Of a stretch of DNA of 64,000 nucleotides, positions 8,722 to 17,857 are shown in pieces. The DNA lies in assembly GCA_018268995.1 (NCBI GenBank), contig JAFDVL010000046.1, forward strand, positions 46,521 through 110,520, read 5' to 3'. Position numbers and translations under genes: made by a program. Position 1 is the stretch's first letter; every line of letters starts with the position of its first letter. Origin of the DNA: Acidobacteriota bacterium (GTDB lineage Bacteria > Acidobacteriota > Blastocatellia > RBC074). Below the pieces are notes generated by a model. The model saw only the letters and a list, made by a program, of their open reading frames with translations. It did not search any database and was not told where the DNA came from.

Positions 8722-9782
8722 CGCAACATCTCCGCCATTTCGGGTTCGTAATTTTCGATCATTAAATTGCGTGCCTGTAACAACGCGGCAGTTTCGCTTA
8801 ATGACATGACATTGTCGGCAGAACTGTATTCGCTGGTGAGGCAGCCACTGCCATTCCCGTCTTCACAGATTTCCGGCAGCATCGGCTTGATCGCAAAATA
8901 ACGGTTGTGCTCAACCGTGCGATACGCTTCTTCCTCGCTGACCAGAATTTCGTGGATTTTTTCACCGGGCCGGATCCCCGTAAACTTGACTTCAATCGGC
9001 TTGCCATCAATCAGTGCCAGGGCAATGTTGGTGACAAGTGCAGAAGTGGTTTTGGGGATCCAGGTTTCTCCGGGTGCTGCGTCTTTCATTGCTGCAAAAA
9101 CAATATCCACGGCTTCATCCAGGCTAATTAAAAAGCGCGTCATATCCGGCGTCGTGATCGTGATCGGGCCGCCGGATCGAATCTGTTCGTGAAAGAGCGG
9201 AATCACGGAACCGCGAGAGGCCAGCACGTTGCCGTAGCGCACACAAATAAATCGAGTGTCAGGGCAGGCTAGATTTGCCTGCACAAAGACGCGTTCCTGC
9301 AACGCCTTGGTCATTCCCATCGCATTGATTGGCTTGCAGGCTTTGTCAGTGGAAATGCCGACGACGGTCTCAACCGGCAGATTGTATTGGCGAATTGCCC
9401 GCACAATGTTTTCCGGCCCTTCGATATTCGTGCGAACAGCCTCAAACGGGAAGTATTCGCAGGTCGGAACCTGTTTCAGCGCGGCAGCATTGATGACCAC
9501 ATCGGCATCGCGGACAGCTTCGGCAACGCTGTGAAAATCGCGAACGTCGCCAATGCGAAATTCCAGCTTGCGCTGAAAGTTGTTGTAGATGACTTCGTCC
9601 GTGGCCGCCGCACTGCGCCGATATTCCAGCCGCATAAAATGTTGCTTGGCCTCATCGCGTGAGAAGACGATGATCTTGGCCGGATCGCCCATTTCGCCGC
9701 TAAGCAGCCGCCGAACCAAAACCTTGCCCAATGATCCGGTTCCGCCCGTGATCAGCACTCGTTTGCCTGTTAATAACTGCAT
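8718..9782 (-). CDS. capE: UDP-GlcNAc 4,6-dehydratase/5-epimerase, CapE/FnlA type
   Basis: 354 residues from an ATG at 9782 preceded by GGAGAA; the frame stays open for 57 more codons upstream, but the fold starts here (LLTGKRVLITGGTGSLG). The extended SDR has GGTGSLG for cofactor binding and ISTDKACKPINAMGMTK, in which MxxxK replaces YxxxK, the hallmark of the CapE/FlaA1/PseB inverting dehydratases. It converts UDP-GlcNAc to a 4-keto-6-deoxy-L-sugar in the first step of UDP-L-FucNAc synthesis. The gene starts inside the 3' end of the RmlD-like reductase gene (83-nt overlap) and ends in a four-base overlap with the 2-epimerase. Confidence 0.95.
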   Translation of the reverse strand: MQLLTGKRVLITGGTGSLGKVLVRRLLSGEMGDPAKIIVFSRDEAKQHFMRLEYRRSAAATDEVIYNNFQRKLEFRIGDVRDFHSVAEAVRDADVVINAAALKQVPTCEYFPFEAVRTNIEGPENIVRAIRQYNLPVETVVGISTDKACKPINAMGMTKALQERVFVQANLACPDTRFICVRYGNVLASRGSVIPLFHEQIRSGGPITITTPDMTRFLISLDEAVDIVFAAMKDAAPGETWIPKTTSALVTNIALALIDGKPIEVKFTGIRPGEKIHEILVSEEEAYRTVEHNRYFAIKPMLPEICEDGNGSGCLTSEYSSADNVMSLSETAALLQARNLMIENYEPEMAEMLR

Positions 9783-10671
9783 TTTCGGTTCTCCATTCTT
9801 GATAAGGGGTCGTGTCTGATGCGAGCTGTGCGACAAGTTCCGGCCAGGCGGGAGCAACATAGCCCGTAGCCTGTTGGAATTTGTGGCCCAACATACTGCG
9901 ATCACACACAAAGTTTTCGTCAGGGATGATTTCGACTTGAAGCCCCCACGCATCGCGCAGCAGGCAGAGTAAATCGTATTTTGAAATTGCCTGTCCGGTG
10001 ACCTGATACAAACCGGAAAGCTTCGGATGATTTTCGATTAAATTGGCAATGACTTCTGCTAGATGATTTGTTGTCACGCCAGAGTAAATCGCACGTTTGA
10101 AGCCGCGCACCGTTTTTCCATTCTGGTTCAGAAACCAGTCCAGCAAGGATTTGTGATGATAGAGTTCGCGCCCAATAATCGAAGTCCTGAGCGTGATGGC
10201 ATTCTCAGTTGCAACCTCGCCCAAGAATTTGGTTTTACCGTACAGGTCTTTGGCGTCTGCATCGTCTTGCTCTGTGTAATTGCCACGCTCACCGCTGAAA
10301 ACACAATCTGTGCTGAAATGAATCAATTGTCCGCCCCATTCGTTGCACACTTCCGCCAGCTGATGCGGAAGCAGGGCATTGATTGTAATGCTTGGCAGCG
10401 CGGCTTTCGCCTCTGAACGTTGTTTGATGACGCCGATGCAATTCACGATGACATCAGGTTCCAGTCGTCTGAGCAGGGAAGCCAGCGCCGGAAAGTTTTC
10501 TGCATCCACATGCGCGATGATGTGCTTGTCTTGAAGTAAGCTGACATTGGCCAACGCTCCGTCATGGACAGAACCATGAATCGTGCCACAGGTATTTTCA
10601 TAGCGTTCCCGCAGCACCTGAAACATTTTATGGCCGAGCATGCCCGACGCACCGAGTACGAGAATTTTCAT
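9700..10671 (-). CDS. RmlD-like SDR reductase of the UDP-L-FucNAc pathway
   Basis: 323 residues. It has a Rossmann motif GASGMLGHKM at residues 7-16, FSTDCVFSG, and the catalytic YGKTK near residue 144, as in dTDP-4-dehydrorhamnose reductases. It precedes the CapE and 2-epimerase genes, so it probably reduces the 4-keto intermediate, the step done by CapF/FnlB in other bacteria. Unlike CapF (about 370 residues) it has no C-terminal cupin domain. After the usual family end (PYQEW) some 35 extra residues read into the start of capE, giving an 83-nt overlap. This suggests loss of an earlier stop codon. The tail is unlikely to be catalytic. Confidence 0.92.
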   Translation of the reverse strand: MKILVLGASGMLGHKMFQVLRERYENTCGTIHGSVHDGALANVSLLQDKHIIAHVDAENFPALASLLRRLEPDVIVNCIGVIKQRSEAKAALPSITINALLPHQLAEVCNEWGGQLIHFSTDCVFSGERGNYTEQDDADAKDLYGKTKFLGEVATENAITLRTSIIGRELYHHKSLLDWFLNQNGKTVRGFKRAIYSGVTTNHLAEVIANLIENHPKLSGLYQVTGQAISKYDLLCLLRDAWGLQVEIIPDENFVCDRSMLGHKFQQATGYVAPAWPELVAQLASDTTPYQEWRTENAVINRQTSADHGRNRIIGQGFGSAAA

Positions 10672-10691
10672 ATAGTTTGCCTATTGGAGAA

Positions 10692-11903
10692 TTATTCCGC
10701 GTTGCCGCTGAGGCGGTTCAGTTTGGTTAGTTCAGAAGGTTGATGCACGTTGGCGGTTGCTGTGCGAGACGCAATTTCTGCCAAGTAAGAAAAAGTGTCA
10801 TCTGCGCATCGTTCCCACGTATACGCCTGCGCGCGCTCGTAACCCAGGTGCGCGGCCTGTGCGCGCCAAACGTGATCGGTAACGAGACTCCGAACCGCAC
10901 AGGCGATGCTTTCTGGTTGGAGGGGATCAAAATACAAACCCGCGTCGCCCAACGCCTCTGGCATGGGGCCGTAACTTGAACTGGCAACGGGCAACCCCGC
11001 GGCCATTGCTTCAAGCAGGATATTGGGCAACGTTTCGCAACTAGATGCAAAGACAAACCCATCTGCCTGATGATATGCCGCAATCACTTCCTGATAGCTG
11101 AGATGCCCACGGTAATGAATAAAATTGCCCTGCGCGTCCACACGGTTGAGCGTAGTTTGTAGGTCGCGTAGCCGATCAGGTTTTTCCGGGGAACCAATTA
11201 AATCCAACGTTACGGGTAATCCCTCGCTTCGCAATTGCCCGATTGCCTCAATGACCTGTCTATGATGTTTGTATGGCTCTAATTTAGAGACGTACAGTAA
11301 CTTGAATGGAGCGGCAACGGAATAGTCTCGCAAAGGTTTTTGCTCGCGCGGAAGTTGTCGGAAATCCTGGCTGATTCCGTAAGGGATGATCGGGTAATTA
11401 CCTTCTAACTTTGCTGCTTTCTTGACCAGCGACCGCGAATACTGCGTCATAAAGATTGCGCCCTGTGCATGCTGAAAGCTGTTGATTTGGGCAAGACGTA
11501 TTAACAAATATTTGAGCGCAAGGCTGGAGAAACCATAGCGTCGCAATTCAGCAAACTCAAAGGGCAACATGTTTTGTGAAATGACCACGAATGGTTTGTT
11601 TCTGCCGGCGTGGATACCGCCAGGCGCGAGGAGCAAATCACAAAACTCGGCTGCCAGAAGTGGTAACTTTCGCATCTGCCAATAGATACGAACTGGCAGA
11701 CTCTGATCCAGCAGCGGGTCATGGCGGCACTCAAGCCATGAACGCCCAGGCATCCGTCCCAGTGTGACCTGTCCGCCCCAAACAATGACCTTGCTGATTC
11801 CATGCTTCTCTGGCTGAGCCGCACGGAGAATCTCACTAATATGACCTAAGCCTCCTCCATCACGAATATTAGAAGCGTCAATTCCTAAACGCATTTGTCC
11901 CAT
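10692..11903 (-). CDS. Glycosyltransferase family 4 (GT-B)
   Basis: 403 residues, starting at an ATG behind AAGGA. The donor domain has LLYVSKLEPYKHHRQVIEA and the E-x7-E type segment FVFASSCETLPNILLEAMAAGLP, with an SSYGPMPEALGDAGLYFDP ending typical of retaining GT4 enzymes. These are peripheral inner-membrane enzymes that extend the undecaprenyl-linked repeat unit. It is 20 nt upstream of the RmlD-like gene and probably in the same transcript. Donor and acceptor sugars are unknown. Confidence 0.94.
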   Translation of the reverse strand: MGQMRLGIDASNIRDGGGLGHISEILRAAQPEKHGISKVIVWGGQVTLGRMPGRSWLECRHDPLLDQSLPVRIYWQMRKLPLLAAEFCDLLLAPGGIHAGRNKPFVVISQNMLPFEFAELRRYGFSSLALKYLLIRLAQINSFQHAQGAIFMTQYSRSLVKKAAKLEGNYPIIPYGISQDFRQLPREQKPLRDYSVAAPFKLLYVSKLEPYKHHRQVIEAIGQLRSEGLPVTLDLIGSPEKPDRLRDLQTTLNRVDAQGNFIHYRGHLSYQEVIAAYHQADGFVFASSCETLPNILLEAMAAGLPVASSSYGPMPEALGDAGLYFDPLQPESIACAVRSLVTDHVWRAQAAHLGYERAQAYTWERCADDTFSYLAEIASRTATANVHQPSELTKLNRLSGNAE

Positions 11904-11971
11904 TTTTGTCCTTCTCGCTCACGTTTTACGTGGGCGTTCAATTCACAGTTCAGACTACCTTTTCGGAGAGT

Positions 11972-13411
11972 CTAAAACTGAAAGTAAATAAATGGCGTAT
12001 CCGTTAGCGGCCATAAAATAAAAAGAAAGATCGTTAGTGCCGCATAACTCATTACCCTTTTCGCCGGAGTCAGATTATTCAGTGCTCTGTCATATCCACC
12101 GATCTGAACGGCGATGAACTGGCCTACAGCAAAAAGAATCAGCAAAAATACAGTGGTGAAGGGGCGAACTTGTCCAAAACCAGCGCCCCCAATCGAGAAA
12201 TTGAAATCGAAGAAAAGATACTTCTTAACGCAATAAAGTATGTCGGGCACACTGGCGACATAAAAGAATATCCACCCCATAAAGACAAAGTATTGAGTGA
12301 TTAACCAGCTAAGTATTTTCCCGCTTGGTTTGGCCAGGAATGCTTGTACGCCGGGGCTTAAATTCAGCCTCGTTGATATTACTTTATGAGCGATCAGCAG
12401 CCCGCCCTGATACGCTCCCCAAAAGACAAAATTCCAGGCAGCACCATGCCAAAGTCCGCCTAACACCATTGTGATCATCAGATTCGCATAGGTGTTGCCA
12501 GAGCGACTTCCGCCCAAAGGGATATAAAGATAATCCCTGAGCCAGGTAGATAAGCTGATATGCCACCTATGCCAGAATTCCTGGATATTCTGAGCTAAAT
12601 ATGGTCTGTCAAAATTGACTGGAAGCTCGATATTCATAATCCTGGAGATTCCACGCCCCATGTCTGAATACCCAGAAAAATCACAATAAATTCTCACCCC
12701 AAAAGCTAGCGTCGCCAGGAATATGGTCAAACTGGGTTGGCCTTGCGGTTTGCTAAGGATACTGTCGGAAAATAACGCCAGATTGTCAGCAATCAATACT
12801 TTCTTGAAAAGCCCCACTAAAAATAAATGGATACCTTGCTGAAAACTTGCTCTGGTAATCGTTTTACTTTCTGCGATCTGGGGAAGGAAATCCCAGGGGC
12901 GTAAAATCGGGCCAGCCACAAGGTGCGGGAAGTACGCCAAATAGAGCGCAAATTCAATTAAATTATTACACGGCTTGCACTTGCCTTTATAGACATCAAC
13001 TGCATAGCTAATTGCTTCAAAGGTATAAAAACTAATCCCCACAGGAAGGATAATATTCAAGATGGGGAGGGAATGCTTAACTCCTATTGCCGCAAAGAAA
13101 GTATTAAAAGGCTCAATGAAGAAATTGTAGTACTTAAACCAGGCAAGCATTCCTAAATCAACGGTCAGGCTTGCCAATAACCAGCGCTTGCGAATAGCAA
13201 GGGTTTTGCTTTTATAAATTTGTTTGGCAGAGAAAAAATCCCAGATCGTCGAAAACAAAATCGGCGCGAGTAAAAGTATATTCCACCAGGAGTAAAATAC
13301 ATAACTTGCCAAGAGTAACATCGCCACTTGTGCCTTGCGCTGCCTGAATACAGTCAGTAGCACAAGGACGATCAGAAAGAATATAAAAAATTCTTTAGTC
13401 TGAAATAGCAT
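11972..13411 (-). CDS. MBOAT family O-acyltransferase (AlgI/PatA-like)
   Basis: 479 residues with about ten membrane segments. It has the MBOAT core: FPHLVAGPILRPWDFLPQ, then QEFWHRWHISLSTWLRDYLY, and the catalytic-histidine segment LGGLWHGAAWNFVFWG. These proteins pass acyl groups, usually acetyl, across the inner membrane to an extracytoplasmic glycan. The preceding gene (13437-14516) encodes an SGNH-like single-membrane-pass protein, the usual partner that completes transfer, as AlgJ/AlgX do for alginate. The context implies O-acetylation of the polysaccharide made by this locus. Confidence 0.95.
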   Translation of the reverse strand: MLFQTKEFFIFFLIVLVLLTVFRQRKAQVAMLLLASYVFYSWWNILLLAPILFSTIWDFFSAKQIYKSKTLAIRKRWLLASLTVDLGMLAWFKYYNFFIEPFNTFFAAIGVKHSLPILNIILPVGISFYTFEAISYAVDVYKGKCKPCNNLIEFALYLAYFPHLVAGPILRPWDFLPQIAESKTITRASFQQGIHLFLVGLFKKVLIADNLALFSDSILSKPQGQPSLTIFLATLAFGVRIYCDFSGYSDMGRGISRIMNIELPVNFDRPYLAQNIQEFWHRWHISLSTWLRDYLYIPLGGSRSGNTYANLMITMVLGGLWHGAAWNFVFWGAYQGGLLIAHKVISTRLNLSPGVQAFLAKPSGKILSWLITQYFVFMGWIFFYVASVPDILYCVKKYLFFDFNFSIGGAGFGQVRPFTTVFLLILFAVGQFIAVQIGGYDRALNNLTPAKRVMSYAALTIFLFILWPLTDTPFIYFQF

Positions 13412-13436
13412 GGCGATATGATGACAAGGGATAGTT

Positions 13437-14516
13437 CTAAGGTGTACTTAAGTGAGCAGAAAAAGACTTGATGTCTTCGGCCAGCTTAATCGAAAGCTTG
13501 GCTCGCCCTTCGCTATTGGGATGTAACGCATCTGCAAAATCAGTGTCAGAGAGTAGCTTTGAGTAGTTTAAATAATTACTTTCGCTTTCTTGCGCCAATG
13601 CCTTTAGCGTTGTATCAGTTTTATCCAGTAATTCAGCGTGCAAGTGGCTCAATATGCGTGGATGAAGAGGCCATACAACCAACATTAAAGCGATATTCTC
13701 GGCCTGTAATAAACGAGTCAACGCCCGCAGCGCTTTGATATTTCGGCTGTCTCCATCAAAGCTTAATCCTTGTGCTACCCCAATAGCGCTATTGATGATT
13801 CGTTCTTTTGAATCGCCCGTTAAGTTGACTTTCAGCATCCAGGGGGACTTGAAATTGGTAACGATTCCTTGTGTCCGCAAGCCTTTCCGCGTCAACTCGC
13901 GCAATTTACCTTCCATAAAAAATATGGGGAGAGACCTACAGCCTAGCAAATAGCCTAAATAATGGGATTCAAGAATAGCTTTTTCCTTAGGCAATAGAAT
14001 GTTCTCAAGCAATTCTTTTTTTACAGGTGAATCCATTTGTGCGATAGGGTTCATCGCTCTGTAAGCTTGTAGCTTTTCAAAATCAATGCTTTCCTTCTCA
14101 GTATTTTCTGTCTGCCCAACTCCAACACTCATGGCATCAATTCCGATCACAACAAATTGCGGCTTTCCCGCTTTCAACGCCGGCCCAAGTATTAATGCCT
14201 CAACGGGACTTAACCCCACTACTCCTAAATTATAAGTGTTAGTGCCATTATGAAGAGTTTGATCTAATAAATCGGCATCTATTCCTTCTACCGCAACACT
14301 TGAGCCAATAATAAAATTTGCCTCTTTATGAGGCGTTGCTTTCATCGAAGAACAAAACTTATATACCTCTATTATTCTTTTCGTATCTACTGAAAATAAG
14401 AACGACTTGCCTACTATAAAATTCATTGTTGCAAGATACAGTAGCAAGGCAATGGATGTCCCTAAGGCTAACTCTATACAGGTTCTTCCCCAGGAAAACT
14501 GGCTCCAACGATTCAT
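13437..14516 (-). CDS. Membrane-anchored SGNH-hydrolase-like protein, MBOAT partner
   Basis: About 359 residues from the ATG at 14516 (AAGAGA upstream); an upstream in-frame TTG at 14546 is less likely. One N-terminal membrane segment (IELALGTSIALLLYLATMNF) is followed by an SGNH-like domain: FIIGSSVAVEGID could be the block I serine region, NLGVVGLSPVEA a further block, and DALHPNSEGRAKLS near the C-terminus the D-x-x-H catalytic pair. The family is not firmly recognised beyond this. Its gene is 25 nt before the MBOAT gene, so it probably delivers acyl groups to the glycan in the periplasm. Confidence 0.85.
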   Translation of the reverse strand: MNRWSQFSWGRTCIELALGTSIALLLYLATMNFIVGKSFLFSVDTKRIIEVYKFCSSMKATPHKEANFIIGSSVAVEGIDADLLDQTLHNGTNTYNLGVVGLSPVEALILGPALKAGKPQFVVIGIDAMSVGVGQTENTEKESIDFEKLQAYRAMNPIAQMDSPVKKELLENILLPKEKAILESHYLGYLLGCRSLPIFFMEGKLRELTRKGLRTQGIVTNFKSPWMLKVNLTGDSKERIINSAIGVAQGLSFDGDSRNIKALRALTRLLQAENIALMLVVWPLHPRILSHLHAELLDKTDTTLKALAQESESNYLNYSKLLSDTDFADALHPNSEGRAKLSIKLAEDIKSFSAHLSTP

Positions 14517-14560
14517 TTTGATCTCTTCAGTTAAGTGCCTGAACAAAAGAAATAAGGCTT

Positions 14561-14650
14561 AGACAGGATTGACAAGATGCACAAGATGCACACCAAAGCT
14601 CCATAGATACTGCCTTTTTATCCATCCTGTTGATCTTGTCAATCCTGTCT
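14561..14650. repeat. Palindromic intergenic element (family C)
   Basis: A perfect 18-bp inverted repeat, AGACAGGATTGACAAGAT at 14561-14578 with its complement at 14633-14650, continuing inward with imperfect pairing. It fills the gap between the 2OG oxygenase and the SGNH-like gene. There is no T-tract directly after the stem on the coding strand. Confidence 0.8.
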
Positions 14651-14681
14651 ATACTTGTTTTATTTTGCTTACCTACTTATA

Positions 14682-15497
14682 TCAAACGCTGTGTTTGTAT
14701 AAGTCGCTCCGTCCGACGCCTTGCTTGATCGCTTTTCGTATAACACCTCGCATGGCGCTATCTATTCGTGTGACAGCCCGGCGCAGGTGTTGCTCAGGGC
14801 GTGCTTTGAAACTTGTAATGTGAAAATGTTCTTTGCCTCCAGGGGGGTGCGGAGAAAAGTAGTAGTTGGAGACGCAGCACCGCTGACCGGCAACCTTCAC
14901 TCGATTTACAGAATGCCAGGAAGCAGAATTTGTTTCCATGATCACGAGCCGATTAAAAAGGCTCGGAATTTCTACTTGATGCTTAACCCGCTCATCCCAC
15001 AGTTCCAGATTCCCTCCGTTTTCAGATTGCCAATCAGGGGTCACGTAATACAGCAGATTCAGCACCCGGTAATACTTCCTGGCCGAGTCGTGTGAATTGT
15101 CCAGATGGGGATTCAAAAAATGCCCCCTCAACATAGTGCTAATGCCTCCCGCATAAAGATACGGATCACCGATCATGTCAGGTATTTCAGTTAGTTCCTC
15201 TATAAATCGGATAACTTCAGGCGTCTGGAACGCAAAGGTTATTGCCGCGATCAAGGGATTCATTTGATCAAGGGCTTTTGAGGTGTACTTGTGTTCGCGG
15301 AAACTATTCAGCAACCGCATTTGTTCGATACCTGGAAATGCGGCAAAAATATCTTGTGCGATTGTTTCCGGTAATAGGTAATCAATTGCTGTATATCGGG
15401 TTGGCACTGGTCTGCGCTGCTGAAACTCCGCTCTCAATGCTTCCCGTTCGGGTTGCAACCGCGCGAGTATTAAACTCGCCATCTCGTCCTTTTTCAT
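14682..15497 (-). CDS. 2-oxoglutarate/Fe(II)-dependent oxygenase, prolyl 4-hydroxylase-like
   Basis: 271 residues with an ATG behind GAGGCAAC. The iron-binding triad is visible: HLD in NPHLDNSHD near residue 130 and the distal histidine in ASWHSVNRV near residue 195. A basic residue for 2-oxoglutarate follows in the strand RCCVSNYYFSPHPPGG. This is the double-stranded beta-helix dioxygenase fold. Related genes occur in polysaccharide loci, where they may hydroxylate a sugar, a lipid or a protein; the substrate here is unknown. It stands between the DUF4097 gene and the acyltransferase pair. Confidence 0.92.
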   Translation of the reverse strand: MKKDEMASLILARLQPEREALRAEFQQRRPVPTRYTAIDYLLPETIAQDIFAAFPGIEQMRLLNSFREHKYTSKALDQMNPLIAAITFAFQTPEVIRFIEELTEIPDMIGDPYLYAGGISTMLRGHFLNPHLDNSHDSARKYYRVLNLLYYVTPDWQSENGGNLELWDERVKHQVEIPSLFNRLVIMETNSASWHSVNRVKVAGQRCCVSNYYFSPHPPGGKEHFHITSFKARPEQHLRRAVTRIDSAMRGVIRKAIKQGVGRSDLYKHSV

Positions 15498-15608
15498 GTT
15501 GCCTCATCTAGTGTTGAAAACCGTAGGATAAAGAAGTGAGGCAACATTATCTGTACGGGGATTGATAATGATGAACTGAGTGAATGGAAAAAACGCAGTG
15601 CGTTTTCG

Positions 15609-16481
15609 TTAGTTTTTTCGCAGTGCTACATTGCCTGCAACTGAGGTGATTTTCAGTTCCCGCGAACCATCGCCCACACGCCCACGCGCGGTGCCTCCGA
15701 GGCCAAACTCGCTTTTGACGACCGTCAGCGGAAAATCAGTTTCCAGTTTGCCAATAGTTGTGGACATATCAACCATTGCACCCAGGGTATCAGGCATCTT
15801 GACCTCGACGTTTCCACTCGTTGAACTGAATTCCATGCGATTCAGGTTGGTTCGATCCAGCTGATTGAGCGAAACTTTGACATTGCCGCTGATAGATTTA
15901 GCCAGCACAGAGCCGACGGGTTGATCGTACGGCAGGTAGCGCCGCCACCCTCGCCGCCAGCGCCCGTTGGAGCGGGTCTGCGTTTCTGACGCCTGCTCAA
16001 TCGTGACATCACCGCTAAAGGATGATGCGTACATCACGCCCGCGATGTTCCGCATCAGGATTAGCCCGCTGACGTTGTCGGCATGCAAGGTGCCCATTGC
16101 GCCGTCAATTTTGATATTCCCGGCGACGGTCGAAAACGCGTCATACTCGTAACTGGTCGCGCGGGGGACATTCACCTCAAAGCGAATGGTCGCTTCGCAG
16201 TTGCAGTCCTGTGGATATTTGACGCGAATATCCAGCGCGCTGTCAGTGCTGAAATCTTCGATGGTCAAACGATCACGGTCGCGCCCTTCTTTGTAGGCAC
16301 GGACGAGAATCGTATCTCCATCATATCCTTGTACCAGAACGTCCCCGGCGACGTTTTTGATGCTGACTCGACTGCTGGCAGCGAGCCGAGCCGATTTTTC
16401 AAAATCCTGAGCCAGAACAAACCCTGCCGCCAGATGCAGGCACAGAGCTACGAATGTAATGTAAACACTTTTTCGGAACAT
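15609..16481 (-). CDS. Secreted DUF4097-type beta-repeat protein
   Basis: 290 residues from an ATG at 16481 with a perfect AGGAGG site; the longer open frame upstream is not needed. A signal peptide (VYITFVALCLHLAAGFVLAQ) leads into repeated short strands of the type VSIKNVAGDVLVQGYDGD, IKIDGAMGTLHADNVSGLI and VSLNQLDRTN, the beta-helix/beta-roll pattern of DUF4097. Members are thought to be periplasmic or surface proteins of unknown function, sometimes near anti-sigma factors. In this locus it could be a structural or glycan-contacting protein. Function is not assigned. Confidence 0.9.
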   Translation of the reverse strand: MFRKSVYITFVALCLHLAAGFVLAQDFEKSARLAASSRVSIKNVAGDVLVQGYDGDTILVRAYKEGRDRDRLTIEDFSTDSALDIRVKYPQDCNCEATIRFEVNVPRATSYEYDAFSTVAGNIKIDGAMGTLHADNVSGLILMRNIAGVMYASSFSGDVTIEQASETQTRSNGRWRRGWRRYLPYDQPVGSVLAKSISGNVKVSLNQLDRTNLNRMEFSSTSGNVEVKMPDTLGAMVDMSTTIGKLETDFPLTVVKSEFGLGGTARGRVGDGSRELKITSVAGNVALRKN

Positions 16482-16603
16482 AAATCCTCCTACCTTGAGA
16501 GATGCTGTTAATTCAGCGGCGCGCTGCCGGCAGGCCACATCAAACAGCGGAAACTCAGCTCAAGAATGCCTCAGATATTCTGTGTGACTGCTAGCTGCAC
16601 CGC

Positions 16604-17857
16604 TCAAGTGGTTGTTGAAGTTGACAGAGAATAATTACCTCGTTCGTGTGATGAATGCGCTGGAAGGCTAATCTGGCCAAAGGTATTTTCAATCATTTCC
16701 CTTAAGCCCTGACGTAGCCGATCAGCGCGAAAATATTGTGCTCTGGCATAACTGGCTTTCTGTAATTGCGCTGCCAGCGCAGGTTGCTCAAGTAGTGTGA
16801 GAATGGCCTGCGCGAGCGCCAGATGATCGTCCGGCGGGACTAACAGGCCATTCTCATTGTTGGCTATGACGCCAGGGATGCCACCGACTTCGCTGGCAAT
16901 CGCGGGCAGGGAATGCGCCAGGGCTTCCAGCAGCGATTGCGAAATTCCTTCTGTGCGCGAAGGGAGCAGAAAAATATCTGCCTCCTGATAGAGCCGATAC
17001 AAATTCGGGCCATTCGGAATATTGCCCAAAAACTTAACGCGTTGTGTTTGTCCCAATTCAGCGGCAAGCGCTTCTAGTGAGGCTCGCGCAGGGCCTTCGC
17101 CCACACACCACCATTCAACCTCAATCTGATGTTCTGCCAGAACCTGAAGTGCTCGCAGCAAAATGTCCAAACCTTTCAACGGAACCAGCCGCGACACGGT
17201 CAGGAGCCGCAACGGGGAATGAAAGGATTGCGGTTCACGTTGATAAAACATCTCCGGTGCAAGCGTGCTGTGCACCATATCTCTTTTCGCAATGTCTTTC
17301 GTTGCCTCTGCATATTTGCTGAAGAGTTCCTGCCCCTGAAAGAACGCGAGTTCTGCGCCCGTCACAACTGTGCGCGCCATCCAATCCGCCACGCGGGCTT
17401 TTACTTTGCTGCTGAAACTCCTCTGATAATCCAGCGAGATGGCTTTGCTCCAGTCACCAAGGACACGTACCAGATATTTCTTTCGCCGGAGCCGACAAAC
17501 GAGCGCAGCGAAAAATCCCATCTCACCCGGCAAATCAATGCAAACCACATCCGTGTTCGTCAGCGTGCGCCAGTACACTGCTATCTGGCCGAATCCACCC
17601 AACAGCGGTCGGCCACCTTTCACCGGCACGGGACAAATGTTGAGGTGCGGTAGGTCAAATTTTTTCGTGCATTCGCGTGACCAGTACGGGTCATTTTCTT
17701 CTGCCAGCGAACAATAAAACGTTACCTCTGGGAACATTCGCATCAAGCCTTCATGCAAACGCAGATAAAATGGCGGCCCGAAATATTCGTTGCCTCGCCG
17801 GATGAGGAAAATGCTGTTGGAAACCAGCCCCAGATGCTGGACTTTCTTCTGCCTCAT
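16604..17857 (-). CDS. Glycosyltransferase family 4 (GT-B)
   Basis: 417 residues. The C-terminal donor domain carries RLLTVSRLVPLKGLDILLRA, then VGEGPARASLEALA and the E-x7-E segment in RTEGISQSLLEALAHSLP, followed by VGGIPGVIANNENGLLVPP. These are classic retaining GT4 features. The ATG directly abuts the TAA stop of the Wzy-like gene, so the two are translationally linked. The enzyme probably adds one sugar of the repeat unit at the cytoplasmic face. The substrate cannot be read from the sequence. Confidence 0.95.
   Translation of the reverse strand: MRQKKVQHLGLVSNSIFLIRRGNEYFGPPFYLRLHEGLMRMFPEVTFYCSLAEENDPYWSRECTKKFDLPHLNICPVPVKGGRPLLGGFGQIAVYWRTLTNTDVVCIDLPGEMGFFAALVCRLRRKKYLVRVLGDWSKAISLDYQRSFSSKVKARVADWMARTVVTGAELAFFQGQELFSKYAEATKDIAKRDMVHSTLAPEMFYQREPQSFHSPLRLLTVSRLVPLKGLDILLRALQVLAEHQIEVEWWCVGEGPARASLEALAAELGQTQRVKFLGNIPNGPNLYRLYQEADIFLLPSRTEGISQSLLEALAHSLPAIASEVGGIPGVIANNENGLLVPPDDHLALAQAILTLLEQPALAAQLQKASYARAQYFRADRLRQGLREMIENTFGQISLPAHSSHERGNYSLSTSTTT

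Noticed and set aside
9783..9953. N-terminal extension of the CapE-type protein
   Set aside because: The 57 extra residues read through the reductase gene and have no family similarity; a good ribosome-binding site and the Rossmann start lie at 9782.
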